NCBI GenBank assembly: GCA_031289235.1
Contig: JAITPU010000032.1
Location: 1-24,880, forward strand
DNA length: 24,880 nt
Reading direction: 5' to 3'
Source of the DNA: Eubacteriales Family XIII. Incertae Sedis bacterium
Lineage (GTDB): Bacteria; Bacillota; Clostridia; Peptostreptococcales; Anaerovoracaceae
The notes below the pieces were generated by a model, which worked only from the letters and a program-made list of their open reading frames with translations, did not search any database and was not told where the DNA came from. Every line of letters begins with the position of its first letter. Position 1 is the first letter of the stretch. The position numbers and the translations under genes were made by a program. This document shows positions 1 through 6,461 of this stretch, piece by piece.

Positions 1-169
1 AGCCCCTGTTGGTGGCGGCCTCTATGGGATATCCGTCCTGCCGGAGGGTCTTCACCGCCTTCCATACAGAAGCGCGGGAAATCCCCAGTTCGGCGGCCAT
101 AGCTTCGCCGGACAGGACGCCGCCGCGATTTTCTTCCAGTTTTTTCAGCACTTCGGTTTTAATATCCAT
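1..169 (-). CDS. birA: BirA-type biotin ligase/repressor, N-terminal HTH domain (partial)
   Basis: The protein starts at the ATG complementary to 167-169 and runs off the left edge, so only about 56 residues are visible. It begins MDIKTEVLKKLEENRGG and continues with GEAMAAELGISRASVWKAVK, then a wing ending GYPIEAATNRG. This is the winged-helix domain at the N terminus of bifunctional BirA proteins, with the typical ISRxSVWKAVKxLRxxGYxIEA pattern. In the family this domain binds the biotin operator, while the missing C-terminal part makes biotinyl-AMP and biotinylates carrier proteins. The ribosome binding site is weak (GGAA about 8 nt upstream). The gene diverges from rpsJ. The ligase domain cannot be checked, so a stand-alone HTH regulator is not excluded. 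Confidence 0.82.
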   Translation of the reverse strand, partial: MDIKTEVLKKLEENRGGVLSGEAMAAELGISRASVWKAVKTLRQDGYPIEAATNRG

Positions 170-220
170 AATTATCGTTCCGGCTGCTAAATGACAGATA
201 GTCTTCCCGGTCTTTTTTCG

Positions 221-403
221 TTACAGTTCAAAGGTATGTTCTGCCGGCCCTATCGACGTCTGCCTTATAACAATTGTAAGCTTTTTTCGTTTTGCCGCTC
301 TGTCTTTTGCCGCGGCTTCAGCCGCCGCTTTCATTATACTATGGTTTTTGGCGATTGGAAATCGGGAATAAAAAATGTTCGCCCCGGCGGAACATATCTG
401 TAA
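221..403. repeat. Interspersed repeat element with inverted ends, in the birA-rpsJ divergent region
   Basis: The left end reads TTACAG (221-226), a TTCAAAGGT insert, then ATGTTCTGCCGG (236-247). The right end at 384-403 is the inverse, CCGGCGGAACAT (384-395), AT, CTGTAA (398-403). The outer 6 bp match exactly and the inner 12 bp match with one mismatch. The left end resembles the end of the element at 22377. An inner piece, CCTATCGACGTCTGCC (249-264), recurs at 903 and 22501. A shorter reading ends near 278, where TATAACAATTGTA could be an alternative right end. The predicted birA promoter lies inside the longer element. It looks like a small non-coding (MITE-like) element. No mobility gene is present. 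Confidence 0.6.
333..361 (-). promoter_or_regulatory. Predicted sigma-A promoter for birA
   Basis: On the minus strand TTTCCA (complement of 356-361) lies 17 nt before a perfect TATAAT (complement of 333-338). Transcription would begin near 326 and leave a leader of about 155 nt before the birA ATG. That leader holds a GCGGC-TTCA-GCCGC hairpin near 310-330 and the left half of the repeat element. The -35 box matches 4 of 6 consensus bases. Confidence 0.5.
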
Positions 404-461
404 AGGGTAAATTTTACATAATTAGGTGTAATTAGTAATTTGCGCAGCCGCAATAAAAAAC

Positions 462-490
462 TTGCATTGTTTTTATTTTTATAATATACT
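462..490 (+). promoter_or_regulatory. Predicted promoter of the ribosomal protein operon
   Basis: TTGCAT (462-467) and TATACT (485-490) are separated by 17 nt in a strongly AT-rich stretch (about 408-495), unlike the GC-rich flanks. A start near 497 would give a leader of about 75 nt before rpsJ. Just upstream TAATTAG occurs twice (419-425 and 429-435), 10 bp apart, and GTAAATTTTAC is a small palindrome; either could bind a regulator, though I recognise no known operator. The -10 match is good (5 of 6), the -35 only fair. Confidence 0.5.
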
Positions 491-501
491 AATTGAGCTT
501 G

Positions 502-521
502 TGAGAAAAAGAAGTTTCTCA
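502..521 (+). promoter_or_regulatory. Leader stem-loop upstream of rpsJ
   Basis: TGAGAAA (502-508) and TTTCTCA (515-521) form a 7-bp stem with a 6-nt loop, right at the predicted 5' end of the transcript and about 50 nt before the rpsJ start. It may stabilise the message or take part in feedback control by a ribosomal protein. No known leader class was recognised. Confidence 0.45.
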
Positions 522-571
522 GGGTGGCAGCGGAAAAAGCGTGGTTCTGGCGAAAGATCGGGAGGAAGAAA

Positions 572-883
572 ATGGGCGAACAACAGAAAATCAGAATCAG
601 GCTGAAAGCTTACGACCACAAAACATTAGACCAGTCCGCGGCCAGAATCGTTGAAACCGCCAAGCGCAACGGCGCGGATGTTTCCGGTCCCATACCGCTT
701 CCTACCGAAAAAGAAGTGGTGACTATCCTCCGGGCGGTGCATAAGTACAAAGACAGCCGCGAGCAGTTTGAACAGCGGACGCATAAAAGGCTGATTGATA
801 TTTCCCATACGACGCATAAAACCGTGGACGCGCTGATGAAGCTTGATCTGCCCGCGGGCGTGGATATTGAGATAAAACTGTGA
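572..883 (+). CDS. rpsJ: 30S ribosomal protein S10
   Basis: S10 is a small-subunit head protein that also serves in transcription antitermination through NusB. The product is 103 residues, the usual size, beginning MGEQQKIRIRLKAYDHKTLD and containing the family signature SGPIPLPTEKEVVTILR with the C-terminal motif HKRLIDI. An upstream in-frame start exists at 524, but the ATG at 572 has a GGGAGGAAG site directly before it and matches the family N terminus. It is the first gene of the cluster. The 244-nt gap to rplC is unusually long and carries repeat fragments. Confidence 0.97.
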   Translation: MGEQQKIRIRLKAYDHKTLDQSAARIVETAKRNGADVSGPIPLPTEKEVVTILRAVHKYKDSREQFEQRTHKRLIDISHTTHKTVDALMKLDLPAGVDIEIKL

Positions 884-902
884 CAGACACCCCGCGTCCG
901 GG

Positions 903-932
903 CCTATCGACGCCTTACCTTTAATAATGGTA
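903..932 (+). repeat. Repeat fragment in the rpsJ-rplC spacer
   Basis: CCTATCGACGCCT (903-915) matches 22501-22513 exactly and 249-261 with one change. It is followed by CCTTTAATAATGGTA, which resembles the end sequences of the other copies read in reverse. No matching left end is visible, so it is a fragment or a diverged copy. The rest of the 884-1127 spacer has no convincing open frame. Confidence 0.5.
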
Positions 933-1024
933 ACAATTTTAGCTACAAAGGGCGAAAATTTTTTCGTCAGGCGGCCTCTGCTGTCCATTTTGCCGGACTG
1001 GCCTGAGGCTGACGCAAAGCGGCG

Positions 1025-1052
1025 GCGCGGCGGAAAAAAGACCGGCGCGGCT
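1025..1052 (+). repeat. 28-bp repeat block, copy 1
   Basis: GCGCGGCGGAAAAAAGACCG and the following GCGCGGCT match 18284-18311 at 27 of 28 positions. A weaker relative (GCGGAAAAGGCCGTCGCGG) lies at about 2931-2949. All three are in spacers on the same strand. The function is unknown. Confidence 0.6.
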
Positions 1053-1127
1053 GTATACATTTGATGACCCGAGCGATAAAGACAGGCCGGACAGGCCGAT
1101 CCGCTGTGGATGGAGGAATTTTCAGCT

Positions 1128-1763
1128 ATGAAAACCATATTGGGAACAAAAATCGGAATGACCCAACTCTTCACCGACACCGGAGAAGTGGTTCCTGTCA
1201 CGGTTATCGAAGCCGGTCCCGTTGTTGTGACGCAGGTAAAAACTGAGAAAAATGACGGCTATAACGCCGTGCAGGTCGGTTACGGAGAAGTGAAGGAACG
1301 CAGGCTTACGAAGCCGCTGAAGGGCCATTTTGACAGATGGCAGGCGCCGTACAGGAAACATCTGGCGGAAATCCGCACGGACGGCGGAGAAAACTTTGAG
1401 GTCAACCAGACCATAACCGTGGCTGATTTCGAAGAAGGCAGCCGGATAGACGTCACGGGGATTTCAAAGGGAAAAGGGACGCAGGGCAACATCAAGCGGC
1501 ACGGGCATCACAGAGGCCCCATGAGCCACGGCTCCAAGCATAAGAGGCTCGCCGGCGCTCTTGCCGCGGGCACCTATCCTTCCAGAGTGTTCAAGGGGAA
1601 CGCGGGCCCCGGGAGGATGGGCCGGGATACCGTGACGGTGCAGAATCTTATTTTGGTCAAGGTTTTGGCCGACCGAAACGTCATGCTTGTGAAGGGCGCT
1701 GTTCCGGGCAAGAAGGGCGGGCTGCTCCGCGTCAGATACGCGGTCAAGGGACAGGGTAAATAA
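1128..1763 (+). CDS. rplC: 50S ribosomal protein L3
   Basis: L3 binds 23S rRNA near the peptidyl transferase centre and nucleates 50S assembly. The 211-residue product begins MKTILGTKIGMTQLF and carries the signature KGKGTQGNIKRHGHHRGPMS, then HGSKHKRLAGAL and GRMGRDTVTVQNL. An upstream in-frame ATG at 1110 would add six residues, but the family starts with MKxILGxKxGMTQ. A GGAGG site sits 11 nt before the 1128 ATG. rplD follows after 43 nt. Confidence 0.96.
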   Translation: MKTILGTKIGMTQLFTDTGEVVPVTVIEAGPVVVTQVKTEKNDGYNAVQVGYGEVKERRLTKPLKGHFDRWQAPYRKHLAEIRTDGGENFEVNQTITVADFEEGSRIDVTGISKGKGTQGNIKRHGHHRGPMSHGSKHKRLAGALAAGTYPSRVFKGNAGPGRMGRDTVTVQNLILVKVLADRNVMLVKGAVPGKKGGLLRVRYAVKGQGK

Positions 1764-1806
1764 GACGAATACCGAAAACAGGCAGGCGAAAGGAGAACTT
1801 TAACAG

Positions 1807-2430
1807 ATGGCGACAGTAACCATGCTGGATATGTCCGGCGAAGCCGCGGGCGACATTGAACTTTCGGACGCGATCTTCGGGATCAGGGTGAACGAAAACG
1901 CCGTGCATGCGGTTATAAAGAATTATCTGGCGAACCAGAGGCAGGGCACCCAGTCCGCCAAAACCAGAAGCGAAGTAAGGGGCGGCGGCAGGAAGCCTTT
2001 CATGCAGAAAGGCGGAGGGCGGAGCAGGCAGGGCAGCATCGTTGCGCCGAACCATGTGGGCGGCGGCGTCGTGTTCGCTCCGAAACCGAGGGATTACAGG
2101 TATAGCCTCCCGAAGAAGCTGCGCAGGATAGCGATGAAATCGGCGCTTTCCTCGAAGGTGGCGGAACAGGAAATCATAGTGATTGACACGCTGAGATTTG
2201 ACGTCCCGAAGACCAAGGAAATGATCCGCGTCCTTTCAAACGTGAAGGCCGCAAAAAAAGCCCTCGTGGTCATGTCGGAAAAGGATGAGAACGTGGTGAA
2301 ATCCGCGTCCAACATACCCGGAGTGCGCACCAGCTTGGTGACGACGCTGAACGTGTATGATATTCTGAACCATACGAGCTTCATCGTGACGCGTGACGCG
2401 GTAAATAAAATTGAGGAGGTGTATTCCTGA
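1807..2430 (+). CDS. rplD: 50S ribosomal protein L4
   Basis: L4 binds 23S rRNA, and its extended loop lines the nascent-peptide exit tunnel. The 207-residue product contains RQGTQSAKTRSEVRGGGRKP, then FMQKGGGRSRQGSIVAPNHV and the usual FAPKPRDYRYSLPKKLRR. The tunnel loop (residues about 60-86) differs from the common KPWRQKGTGRARQGS form: W is F, R is M, TGRAR is GGRSR, and the usual aromatic/basic pair before GGG is NHV. Assignment is firm. An AAGGAG site precedes the ATG, and the stop overlaps the rplW start (TGATG). Confidence 0.95.
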   Translation: MATVTMLDMSGEAAGDIELSDAIFGIRVNENAVHAVIKNYLANQRQGTQSAKTRSEVRGGGRKPFMQKGGGRSRQGSIVAPNHVGGGVVFAPKPRDYRYSLPKKLRRIAMKSALSSKVAEQEIIVIDTLRFDVPKTKEMIRVLSNVKAAKKALVVMSEKDENVVKSASNIPGVRTSLVTTLNVYDILNHTSFIVTRDAVNKIEEVYS

Positions 2431-2720
2431 TGAGAACGCCTTACGATGTGATCATAAAGCCCGTCGTCACAGAACGCAGCATGGACGACGCGGCCGGCGG
2501 AAAATATACTTTTAAAGTCGCGACAGACGCGAACAAAACGGAAGTCAAACACGCGCTGGAAGAAATTTTCGGCATAGATATAAAAAAAGTCAACATCATG
2601 AACGTCAGGGGAAAGCTCAAAAGAATGGGAAAAAACGTAGGCAGGACCTCCGCTTCGAAAAAAGCGATAGTGATCCTTGCGCCGAACAGCAAAGAGATAG
2701 AATTCTTCCAGGGCTTATAA
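2430..2720 (+). CDS. rplW: 50S ribosomal protein L23
   Basis: L23 sits at the tunnel exit and forms the docking site for trigger factor and SRP. The 96-residue product begins MRTPYDVIIKPVVTERSM, the usual IxxPVxTE motif, followed by KYTFKVATDANKTEVKHALE and a C-terminal GKNVGRTSASKKAIVIL. A GAGGAGG site lies within the end of rplD, and the two genes overlap by one base, which suggests translational coupling. The following 297-nt spacer is the longest in the cluster. Confidence 0.96.
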   Translation: MRTPYDVIIKPVVTERSMDDAAGGKYTFKVATDANKTEVKHALEEIFGIDIKKVNIMNVRGKLKRMGKNVGRTSASKKAIVILAPNSKEIEFFQGL

Positions 2721-2836
2721 GCGCCTGCGCCGGGTTTTTCCACAGGGAAAGTCCGCCCGCGAAGAAGCGCGGTGAAACAGGCCTTAAGAATTTGCCGTGA
2801 ACGACGGCCTCAGTCCCCGTCCCTCAGGCGGCGTTA

Positions 2837-2907
2837 TTATTCAGAGACGGCCGCAGCGCAGGACGCGCGCTGGTGCGCGAAGTGTGGCGGAACATAGCTT
2901 TGAATAA
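2837..2907. repeat. Repeat copy in the rplW-rplB spacer
   Basis: TTATTCAGAG (2837-2846) and CTTTGAATAA (2898-2907) form imperfect inverted ends (9 of 10). The right part, GGCGGAACATA (2887-2897), matches 387-397 exactly. The inner CGCAGGACGC (2857-2866) is identical to 22428-22437 in the best copy. The element is therefore probably a diverged member of the same family. The rest of 2721-3017 holds only a weak copy of the 28-bp block near 2931-2949 and no convincing gene. Confidence 0.5.
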
Positions 2908-3017
2908 GCGGCGTTTCCGTTGCGCGGCGCGCGGAAAAGGCCGTCGCGGCTTGCTGTAACTTGTGTTGCCGGACTTGAGCTTGCGCGTTTCGATTTTGGC
3001 AGGAGGTAAACATACAA

Positions 3018-3851
3018 ATGGGCATTAAAAAATACAACCCGACCACGCCCGGGCTGAGAGGCATGACGGTATCGACCTTTGAGGAGATAACGACGGACAC
3101 TCCCGAGAAATCCCTCACGGCGTCCCTGAAAAAACATGCGGGCAGAAACGTGAGAGGAAAGATCACCGTGCGCCACAGGGGCGGCGGAGCGCGGCGCAGG
3201 TACAGGATCATAGATTTCAAGCGCGACAAGGACGGCGTGCCCGGAACTGTTTCCACCATCGAATACGATCCCAACAGGAGCGCGAATATCGCCCTGATCG
3301 TATACGCGGACGGCGAAAAGAGATACATCATCGCCCCGAACAAGCTGAAGGTGGGGGACAAGATCGTTTCCGGGGCTGAAGCCGACATTCAGGCGGGCAA
3401 CGCGCTTCCGCTGAAAAACATCCCCGTGGGTACGATAATACATTGCATAGAGATGAAACTCGGCAAAGGAGCGCAGATAGCGAGAGCCGCGGGCAACGGC
3501 GCTCAGCTGATGGCGAAAGAAGGCGATTACGCCCAGATAAGACTGCCTTCGGGCGAGGTGCGGCGTCTGCGCATTGAATGCAGGGCCACCGTCGGAGAAG
3601 TGGGCAATCTGGATCACGAGAATATCAAGATCGGCAAAGCGGGCAGAAAGCGGCATATGGGTATCCGGCCCACGGTGCGCGGTTCCGCGATGAATCCCAA
3701 CGACCATCCGCACGGCGGCGGCGAAGGCAAGACGGGCATAGGACGGGTAAGCCCGGTTACCCCGTGGGGTAAGCCGACGCTGGGTTACAAGACCAGGAAA
3801 AAGAACAAGCCTTCCAACAAATACATCGTTAAGAGACGGAACCAGAAATAG
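3018..3851 (+). CDS. rplB: 50S ribosomal protein L2
   Basis: L2 is a core 23S rRNA binder needed for subunit association and peptidyl transfer. The 277-residue product begins MGIKKYNPTTPGLRGMTVST, has the RNA-binding OB/SH3 region (HAGRNVRGKITVRHRGGG), and ends with GSAMNPNDHPHGGGEGKTG, which contains the conserved histidine, and RVSPVTPWGKPTLGYKTR. The AGGAGG site and ATG agree. A long antisense frame over this gene is a composition shadow. Confidence 0.97.
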   Translation: MGIKKYNPTTPGLRGMTVSTFEEITTDTPEKSLTASLKKHAGRNVRGKITVRHRGGGARRRYRIIDFKRDKDGVPGTVSTIEYDPNRSANIALIVYADGEKRYIIAPNKLKVGDKIVSGAEADIQAGNALPLKNIPVGTIIHCIEMKLGKGAQIARAAGNGAQLMAKEGDYAQIRLPSGEVRRLRIECRATVGEVGNLDHENIKIGKAGRKRHMGIRPTVRGSAMNPNDHPHGGGEGKTGIGRVSPVTPWGKPTLGYKTRKKNKPSNKYIVKRRNQK

Positions 3852-3858
3852 CGCCGCT

Positions 3859-3910
3859 TTCAAAGGCGGCTGCCGGTAAGGGCGGAGCGGACGCCACCGC
3901 GGCCCGGAAA
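3859..3910 (+). repeat. Diverged repeat fragment in the rplB-rpsS spacer
   Basis: TTCAAAGG (3859-3866), then CTGCCGGTA (3870-3878), resembles the left end of the element at 22383-22405. Further on, GAGCGGACGCCACCGCGGCC resembles the inner hairpin block at 22466-22491. The first bases, GCCGC...GGCGGC (3853-3870), also form a hairpin just after the rplB stop. Similarity is partial, so this is a low-confidence copy. Confidence 0.35.
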
Positions 3911-3986
3911 TGAGACGGAGAGCGTGTTAAAAAATGGGTTTTCAGTTATTTTCTGACAGATTCCAGGCGAAACAGGAGGTTACATA

Positions 3987-4268
3987 ATGGGACGTTCACT
4001 GAAAAAGGGCCCTTTTGTCAATGAAAAGCTCTTGAGGACGATTGACGAGCTTAACGCGGCCAACGAGAAAAGGGTGCTGAAAACCTGGTCGAGGCCTTCC
4101 ACTATATTTCCTCAGATGGTTGGGCACACCATCGCGGTACACGACGGGAGAAGGCATGTCCCTGTATATATAACCGAAGATATGGTGGGACACAGGCTCG
4201 GCGAGTTTGCCCCGACGAGAAATTACAGAGGCCACGCGGCCGACAGGTCGTCCAAGGTCAGGAAATAG
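3987..4268 (+). CDS. rpsS: 30S ribosomal protein S19
   Basis: S19 is in the head of the small subunit with S13, near the A-site tRNA. The 93-residue product begins MGRSLKKGPFVNEKLL, has TWSRPSTIFPQMVGHTIAVH, and ends with the signature MVGHRLGEFAPTRNYRGHA. Length and start are typical, and the AGGAGG site is 7 nt upstream. rplV follows after 18 nt. Confidence 0.97.
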   Translation: MGRSLKKGPFVNEKLLRTIDELNAANEKRVLKTWSRPSTIFPQMVGHTIAVHDGRRHVPVYITEDMVGHRLGEFAPTRNYRGHAADRSSKVRK

Positions 4269-4286
4269 AAAGGGAGAATGTTGGAT

Positions 4287-4619
4287 ATGGAAGCAAAAGC
4301 GATCGCGAAATATGTGAAGATGTCTCCCATCAAGCTCAAACCGGTGGTAAATCTCGTCCGCGGCAAAGATCTGGGCGAAGCGCTGACCATATTGAAATTT
4401 ACGCCCGGAAAGGGTTCCGAGATCGTGGAAAAGGTGGTGAAATCCGCCGCGGCGAACGCGGAAAACAACTTCAGCCTGAATCCCGGAGACCTGTATGTGG
4501 CCGAAGTTTACGCGCATCAGGGGCCGACGGTGAAGCGATGGAGGGCCGGCGCTAAAGGGAGAGCCTCTTTAATTTTGAAAAGAAGCAGCCATGTAGGCGT
4601 TACGCTTAGAGAGAAGTAA
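4287..4619 (+). CDS. rplV: 50S ribosomal protein L22
   Basis: L22 spans the 50S subunit and its long hairpin lines the exit tunnel opposite L4. The product is 110 residues, beginning MEAKAIAKYVKMSPIKL. An in-frame ATG at 4278 is one base from the AGGGAG site and so unlikely; the one at 4287 is 10 nt away and matches the family. The hairpin tip (residues about 80-95) reads GPTVKRWRAGAKGRASLIL, whereas relatives usually have RFRPRAxGRA or IMPRAKGRA, so the P and the second R are replaced by A and G. The C terminus, KRSSHVGVTLREK, is normal. Confidence 0.95.
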   Translation: MEAKAIAKYVKMSPIKLKPVVNLVRGKDLGEALTILKFTPGKGSEIVEKVVKSAAANAENNFSLNPGDLYVAEVYAHQGPTVKRWRAGAKGRASLILKRSSHVGVTLREK

Positions 4620-4640
4620 ACTTTTAAGGAGGTTCATTGA

Positions 4641-5492
4641 ATGGGTCAGAAAGTAAGTCCGCACGGTCTCAGAGTGGGAGTCTTAATGGACTGGGATTCG
4701 AAATGGTACGCGGATAAGAGAAATTTCGCGGATTACCTGATCGAAGACAGGGAGATCAGAAAGTACGTCAAGAAAAAGCTTTACGTCGCAGGCATTTCCC
4801 GTGTGCTCGTGGAGAGGGCGGCGGCGGAGCAGGTGAAGATCAGCGTGCTTACCGACAGACCCGGCATCGTCATAGGAAGATCCGGAAACGGCGTTGACGA
4901 ATTAAAAGCGGCTCTGGAAAAGAAAACCAAAAAGACGGTTTCCATAAACATAGTGGAAGTCAGAAGGGCGGAGTTGGACGCGCAGCTTACCTCCGAGAGC
5001 GTCGCTCAGGCCCTCGAAAAGAGGATTTCTTTCAGGAGGGCCATGAAGCAAGCCATCGGAAGAACCATGAAAGCGGGCGCGAAGGGCGTCAAGATGGTAG
5101 TCGCCGGAAGGCTTGGCGGCGCGGAGATCGCGAGGAATGAAAAGTACAGCGAAGGCAACGTGCCTCTCCATACTCTGCGGGCGGATATCGACTACGGTTT
5201 CGCCGAAGCGGATACCACATACGGGAAGATCGGCGTCAAAGTTTGGATAAATCACGGAGAGATACTGGAAAAAGGACTCAAGAGCCCCATCCCGGAAGAA
5301 AAACCGTGGAAAGGAGAGCGCGGGGAGAGAAGGCCGAGAAGAGACGGCGACAGGCCGAGAAGGGATAACCGCAGATCCAGAGACTCAAAGCCGGAAATTT
5401 CCAGGGCGGTAAACCCGAGGGCGCGGAAAGCGTCCGAAGCGGCCCCTCGTAAGCAGGCGGCGGCGACCCCCGAAGACGGCGGCGCGGAATAA
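4641..5492 (+). CDS. rpsC: 30S ribosomal protein S3 with long basic C-terminal tail
   Basis: S3 lies at the mRNA entry tunnel and has helicase activity together with S4 and S5. The first 220 residues are canonical: MGQKVSPHGLRVGVLMDWDS, a KH domain with the GRSG loop (79-82), and the C-terminal signature GRLGGAEIAR with YGKIGVKVWI. The protein is 283 residues against about 210-230 in most bacteria. The extra residues 221-283 are rich in Arg (GERRPRRDGDRPRRDNRR) and then turn Ala/acidic (AAATPEDGGAE). The tail is in frame and ends 18 nt before rplP, so it is unlikely to be a frameshift artefact. Confidence 0.96.
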   Translation: MGQKVSPHGLRVGVLMDWDSKWYADKRNFADYLIEDREIRKYVKKKLYVAGISRVLVERAAAEQVKISVLTDRPGIVIGRSGNGVDELKAALEKKTKKTVSINIVEVRRAELDAQLTSESVAQALEKRISFRRAMKQAIGRTMKAGAKGVKMVVAGRLGGAEIARNEKYSEGNVPLHTLRADIDYGFAEADTTYGKIGVKVWINHGEILEKGLKSPIPEEKPWKGERGERRPRRDGDRPRRDNRRSRDSKPEISRAVNPRARKASEAAPRKQAAATPEDGGAE

Positions 5493-5510
5493 AAAAGGAG
5501 GAGACCAGCG

Positions 5511-5948
5511 ATGTTAATGCCAAAACGCGTGAAACGCAGGAGAGTTCACAGGGGCAGGATGAAGGGCGTGGCGACAAGAGGAAATCGTATCACCTACGGG
5601 ACGTATGGACTCATAGCGCTGGAACCCGCTTGGATTAAATCCAACCAGATCGAAGCGGCCCGTATCGCCATGAACCGTTCCATGAAGAGGGGCGGCAAGG
5701 TATTCATTAAAATATTTCCGCACAAATCCGTGACCAAGAAACCGGCGGAAGTCCGCATGGGTTCCGGCAAGGGCGCGCCCGAATTCTGGGTAGCCGTCGT
5801 AAAGCCGGGCAGAGTCATGTTTGAGATAGATGGCGTCACAGAGCTTCAGGCGAGAGAAGCCATGCGGCTCGCGTCCCATAAGCTCCCTGTGAAATGCAGG
5901 TTTGCCGTGAAGGGCAGCGAGTTGGCGGAGGATGGTGAAGCGCGATGA
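5511..5948 (+). CDS. rplP: 50S ribosomal protein L16
   Basis: L16 organises the A-site region of the 50S subunit and joins late in assembly. The 145-residue product begins MLMPKRVKRRRVHRGRMKG and has GNRITYGTYGLIALEPAWI, FPHKSVTKKPAEVRMGSGKG and FEIDGVTELQAREAMRLASH, all family landmarks. The AAGGAGGAG site supports the ATG at 5511. The stop overlaps the rpmC start (ATGA). Confidence 0.97.
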   Translation: MLMPKRVKRRRVHRGRMKGVATRGNRITYGTYGLIALEPAWIKSNQIEAARIAMNRSMKRGGKVFIKIFPHKSVTKKPAEVRMGSGKGAPEFWVAVVKPGRVMFEIDGVTELQAREAMRLASHKLPVKCRFAVKGSELAEDGEAR

Positions 5949-6157
5949 AATTGAATAAAATCAGAGAGATGACGGAAACCGAGCTGAACGCCGAGATGCT
6001 GAAGATGAAAAAAGAGCTTTTCAACCTGCGCTTTCAGCACGTTACGGGTCAGCTTGAGAATCCCGTCAGGATGCGCGAAGTGAAGAAGCAGACGGCGAGG
6101 ATCAAAACCGTGATCAGGGAAAAGGAACTGAGCGGGCTTAAGAAGATTCAGGTTTGA
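5945..6157 (+). CDS. rpmC: 50S ribosomal protein L29
   Basis: L29 is a small helical hairpin protein beside L23 at the tunnel exit. The 70-residue product is MKLNKIREMTETELNAEMLK followed by KELFNLRFQHVTGQLENPVR and a basic tail. It overlaps rplP by 4 nt (ATGA), with GGAGG inside the end of rplP, indicating coupled translation. Confidence 0.95.
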   Translation: MKLNKIREMTETELNAEMLKMKKELFNLRFQHVTGQLENPVRMREVKKQTARIKTVIREKELSGLKKIQV

Positions 6158-6177
6158 CCGGAAAGGAGGATGTTAAG

Positions 6178-6447
6178 ATGACGGTCGATAAAGTTGACAG
6201 AAACAGAAGAAAGACGAGAGTCGGCGTCGTGGTCAGCGATAAGATGGAAAAGACTATCGTGGTGGCCGTAGAAGATTTCGTCAGGCATTCCCTTTATGGA
6301 AAGGCCGTGAAAAGGACGAAAAAATTCAAGGCGCACGACGGGGAAAACCAGTGCAGCATCGGCGATAAAGTTAAGATTATGGAAACAAGGCCGCTCTCGC
6401 GGGACAAGCGCTGGAGGCTTGTGAACATAATCGAAAAAGTGAGATAA
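6178..6447 (+). CDS. rpsQ: 30S ribosomal protein S17
   Basis: S17 is an OB-fold primary 16S rRNA binder of the 30S body. The 89-residue product contains NRRKTRVGVVVSDKMEKTIV, HSLYGKAVKRTKKFKAHD and GDKVKIMETRPLSRDKRWRL, the family signature. A TTG at 6154 is in frame, but the ATG at 6178 directly follows the AAAGGAGG site and fits the family length. Confidence 0.96.
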   Translation: MTVDKVDRNRRKTRVGVVVSDKMEKTIVVAVEDFVRHSLYGKAVKRTKKFKAHDGENQCSIGDKVKIMETRPLSRDKRWRLVNIIEKVR

Positions 6448-6461
6448 GGAGGCGGCCTTAA

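Noticed and set aside
515..545. GGGTGGCAGCGG after the leader hairpin looks like a T-box antiterminator motif.
   Set aside because: The predicted leader is only about 75 nt, there is no Stem I/specifier structure and no terminator follows, so the match is probably chance.
2841..3863. A 340-codon open frame antisense to rplB.
   Set aside because: It covers the whole of an unmistakable L2 gene, lacks a recognisable domain and has no credible binding site.
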